Below are positions 4,975-5,783 of a DNA stretch of 5,783 nucleotides, in pieces. Each line of letters begins with the position of its first letter. The stretch's first letter is position 1. The notes beneath the pieces were generated by a model. That model saw only the letters and a list, made by a program, of their open reading frames with translations. It had not been told where the DNA came from and searched no databases. The DNA comes from JAJYZP01 sp049964535 (GTDB lineage Bacteria > Actinomycetota > Acidimicrobiia > Acidimicrobiales > Acidimicrobiaceae): the NCBI GenBank assembly GCA_049964535.1, contig JBMFXG010000166.1, forward strand, positions 1 to 5,783, written 5' to 3'. The position numbers were made by a program, and so were the translations under genes.

Positions 4975-5602
4975 GCAGAAGCTCAATCGAGATGGTCAGC
5001 CCGTAGCGGGGAGACCTCGAACAAGCGGTGGAGGCCGCCGAGTAGCAGTGCTGTTGTTGTTGACGGCCGCAGTTGTACTCATTGGTTATGCGGTCTACGC
5101 GTCCATTGGCGTAACGAAGGCTGCGAGTGCTGGGAATCTCTCCACCTTATATTCGACCGGTTCGGGACCACTGGTGGGTAAGCGGTTACCAAACTTTTCG
5201 CTCGGATCCGTGGCAAATTCGAGCGTCACTGTGAACTCGAGTGCTCTCCAAGGTCATCCTGCAATCGTCAACTTCTTTGCTTCGTGGTGTATCCCATGTC
5301 AAAAAGAGACGCCCATGCTCGCCAAAGAGGCTGCTGCAGAGGGTTCCAAGGTCAAGTTCTTGGGTGTCGATGAGGGTAGCGTGCGGTCCTCAGAGATCAA
5401 GTTTCTCCAGGCAAAAGGTGTCACGTATCCAGTAGCCTTCGACAGTTCGCAGTCATTGCGATCGACCTTCGAACTAGTCGGCCTTCCAACGACGGTCTTT
5501 GTTAGTCCATCAGGCCGAGTGGTCTCAGAGGTCATTGGTCAGCTCTCCCAGAGCTCACTAAGGCATAACGTGTCCCTGCTCCTGCGAAAGAGTGTGCAAT
5601 GA
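4967..5602 (+). CDS. Membrane-anchored TlpA/ResA-like thiol-disulfide oxidoreductase
   Basis: A thioredoxin-fold protein that probably reduces disulfides outside the cytoplasmic membrane, in cytochrome c maturation or in copper-site assembly of cytochrome oxidase. With the ATG start it has 211 residues. The Arg-rich cytoplasmic end (to RR at 24-25) precedes one membrane segment (about 26-48, VAVLLLLTAAVVLIGYAVYA), placing the domain outside. The thioredoxin domain follows: GKRLPNFSL, then IVNFFASWCIPCQKETPML with active-site Cys108 and Cys111, and the cis-Pro loop VGLPTTVFV (Pro174). The CIPC motif suits TlpA/ResA-type reductants better than DsbA-type oxidases. A TTG at 4958 is a rival start: GGGGTGG lies 6 nt before it, whereas the ATG at 4967 has no close Shine-Dalgarno. 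The ATG overlaps the ctaB stop, implying translational coupling. The exact partner (cytochrome c, Sco or CuA) is inferred only. Confidence 0.88.
   Translation: MAEQKLNRDGQPVAGRPRTSGGGRRVAVLLLLTAAVVLIGYAVYASIGVTKAASAGNLSTLYSTGSGPLVGKRLPNFSLGSVANSSVTVNSSALQGHPAIVNFFASWCIPCQKETPMLAKEAAAEGSKVKFLGVDEGSVRSSEIKFLQAKGVTYPVAFDSSQSLRSTFELVGLPTTVFVSPSGRVVSEVIGQLSQSSLRHNVSLLLRKSVQ
5587..5601 (+). promoter_or_regulatory. Ribosome binding site and ATGA overlap at the next gene
   Basis: AAAGAG (5587-5592) lies 6 nt before an ATG at 5599-5601 that overlaps the thioredoxin TGA (5600-5602) as ATGA. This is a typical coupled start and is the main support for the partial gene that follows. Confidence 0.5.
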
Positions 5603-5783
5603 TGTGTTGTGCTCCGTGGTCAAACGGTTCGGCACTGCCGGTTGCTTGCAGGACGCGACAGGCTGTTTCGATCTCCGTCGTAGAGGACAAGTCCGCTTCA
5701 GTGACGCTGAGTCTTTGGAAGCAGGAGTTGCAAAGATTTGGTGGGTCGATAGGGTTGAACTCTATCGAGCGGCCGATGGTGTC
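5599..5783 (+). CDS. Partial gene of unknown function, runs off the window
   Basis: The frame starting at the ATGA overlap is open for 61 codons to the window edge. The start is MMCCAPWSNG, followed by a mixed stretch (AVSISVVEDKSASVTLSLWK) with no obvious signal or membrane segment. I do not recognise it. Its position as third gene of the ctaB group suggests a role in respiration or redox assembly, but this is guilt by association. A second ATG at 5602 is an alternative start. A minus-strand frame (5532-5783) is also open across this stretch but would run 71 nt into the thioredoxin gene, so the plus-strand reading is preferred. Confidence 0.45.
   Translation, partial: MMCCAPWSNGSALPVACRTRQAVSISVVEDKSASVTLSLWKQELQRFGGSIGLNSIERPMV

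Noticed and set aside
5532..5783. Minus-strand open frame with a CxxC (NLCNSCF)
   Set aside because: It would overlap the thioredoxin gene by 71 nt tail to tail, whereas the plus-strand frame has an ATGA overlap and a Shine-Dalgarno. Kept only as an alternative.
1..5783. tRNA, rRNA, CRISPR array, riboswitch, intact insertion sequence
   Set aside because: Looked for T-loop motifs, repeated spacers, RNase P and tmRNA hallmarks, transposase motifs and terminal inverted repeats by eye; none seen.

Overview
The window reads as part of a bacterial chromosome of moderate GC content. By family resemblance it is most likely actinobacterial. The EF-P (FQHVKPGKGGAFVRTK loop, KVDTRTGEYLTRA end) and the pepQ-efp-nusB order fit Actinobacteria and some Firmicutes. 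The CtaB next door implies an aerobic, haem-copper-oxidase respirer. A moderate-GC acidimicrobial lineage is my best guess, but this is inference only.

Layout. (1) 3-440, plus strand: the 3' part of an unrecognised gene, open to the left edge, visibly more AT-rich than the rest. (2) 441-1662: about 1.2 kb with no convincing intact gene. It holds several small hairpins and minus-strand stretches that look like decayed coding sequence. One of these (1047-1340) loosely resembles a P27-type phage terminase small subunit broken by in-frame stops. (3) 1663-3958, minus strand: a translation-related cluster read pepQ (M24 Xaa-Pro peptidase), efp (elongation factor P), nusB (antitermination factor). 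(4) 3959-4068: a 110-bp divergent intergenic region with two sets of short direct repeats, one with the 11-bp period typical of PhoB/OmpR-family operators. (5) 4069-5783, plus strand: ctaB (haem O synthase), then an overlapping membrane-anchored TlpA/ResA-like thioredoxin. A third reading frame begins at an ATGA overlap with the thioredoxin stop and runs off the right edge.

How the genes work together. The minus-strand group concerns protein synthesis and proline: EF-P rescues ribosomes stalled on polyproline, the M24 peptidase cleaves X-Pro bonds, and NusB serves rRNA transcription. The plus-strand group looks like cytochrome oxidase assembly: CtaB makes haem O, and a TlpA/ResA-like thioredoxin outside the membrane can keep cysteines of cytochrome c or CuA-site assembly partners reduced. 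The two groups share one divergent control region.

The core genes are ordinary. The parts worth a second look are the gene-poor 1.2 kb, the repeats in the divergent promoter region, a 7-bp perfect hairpin between pepQ and efp, and the two unrecognised genes cut by the window edges. I see no tRNA, rRNA, CRISPR array or intact insertion sequence.
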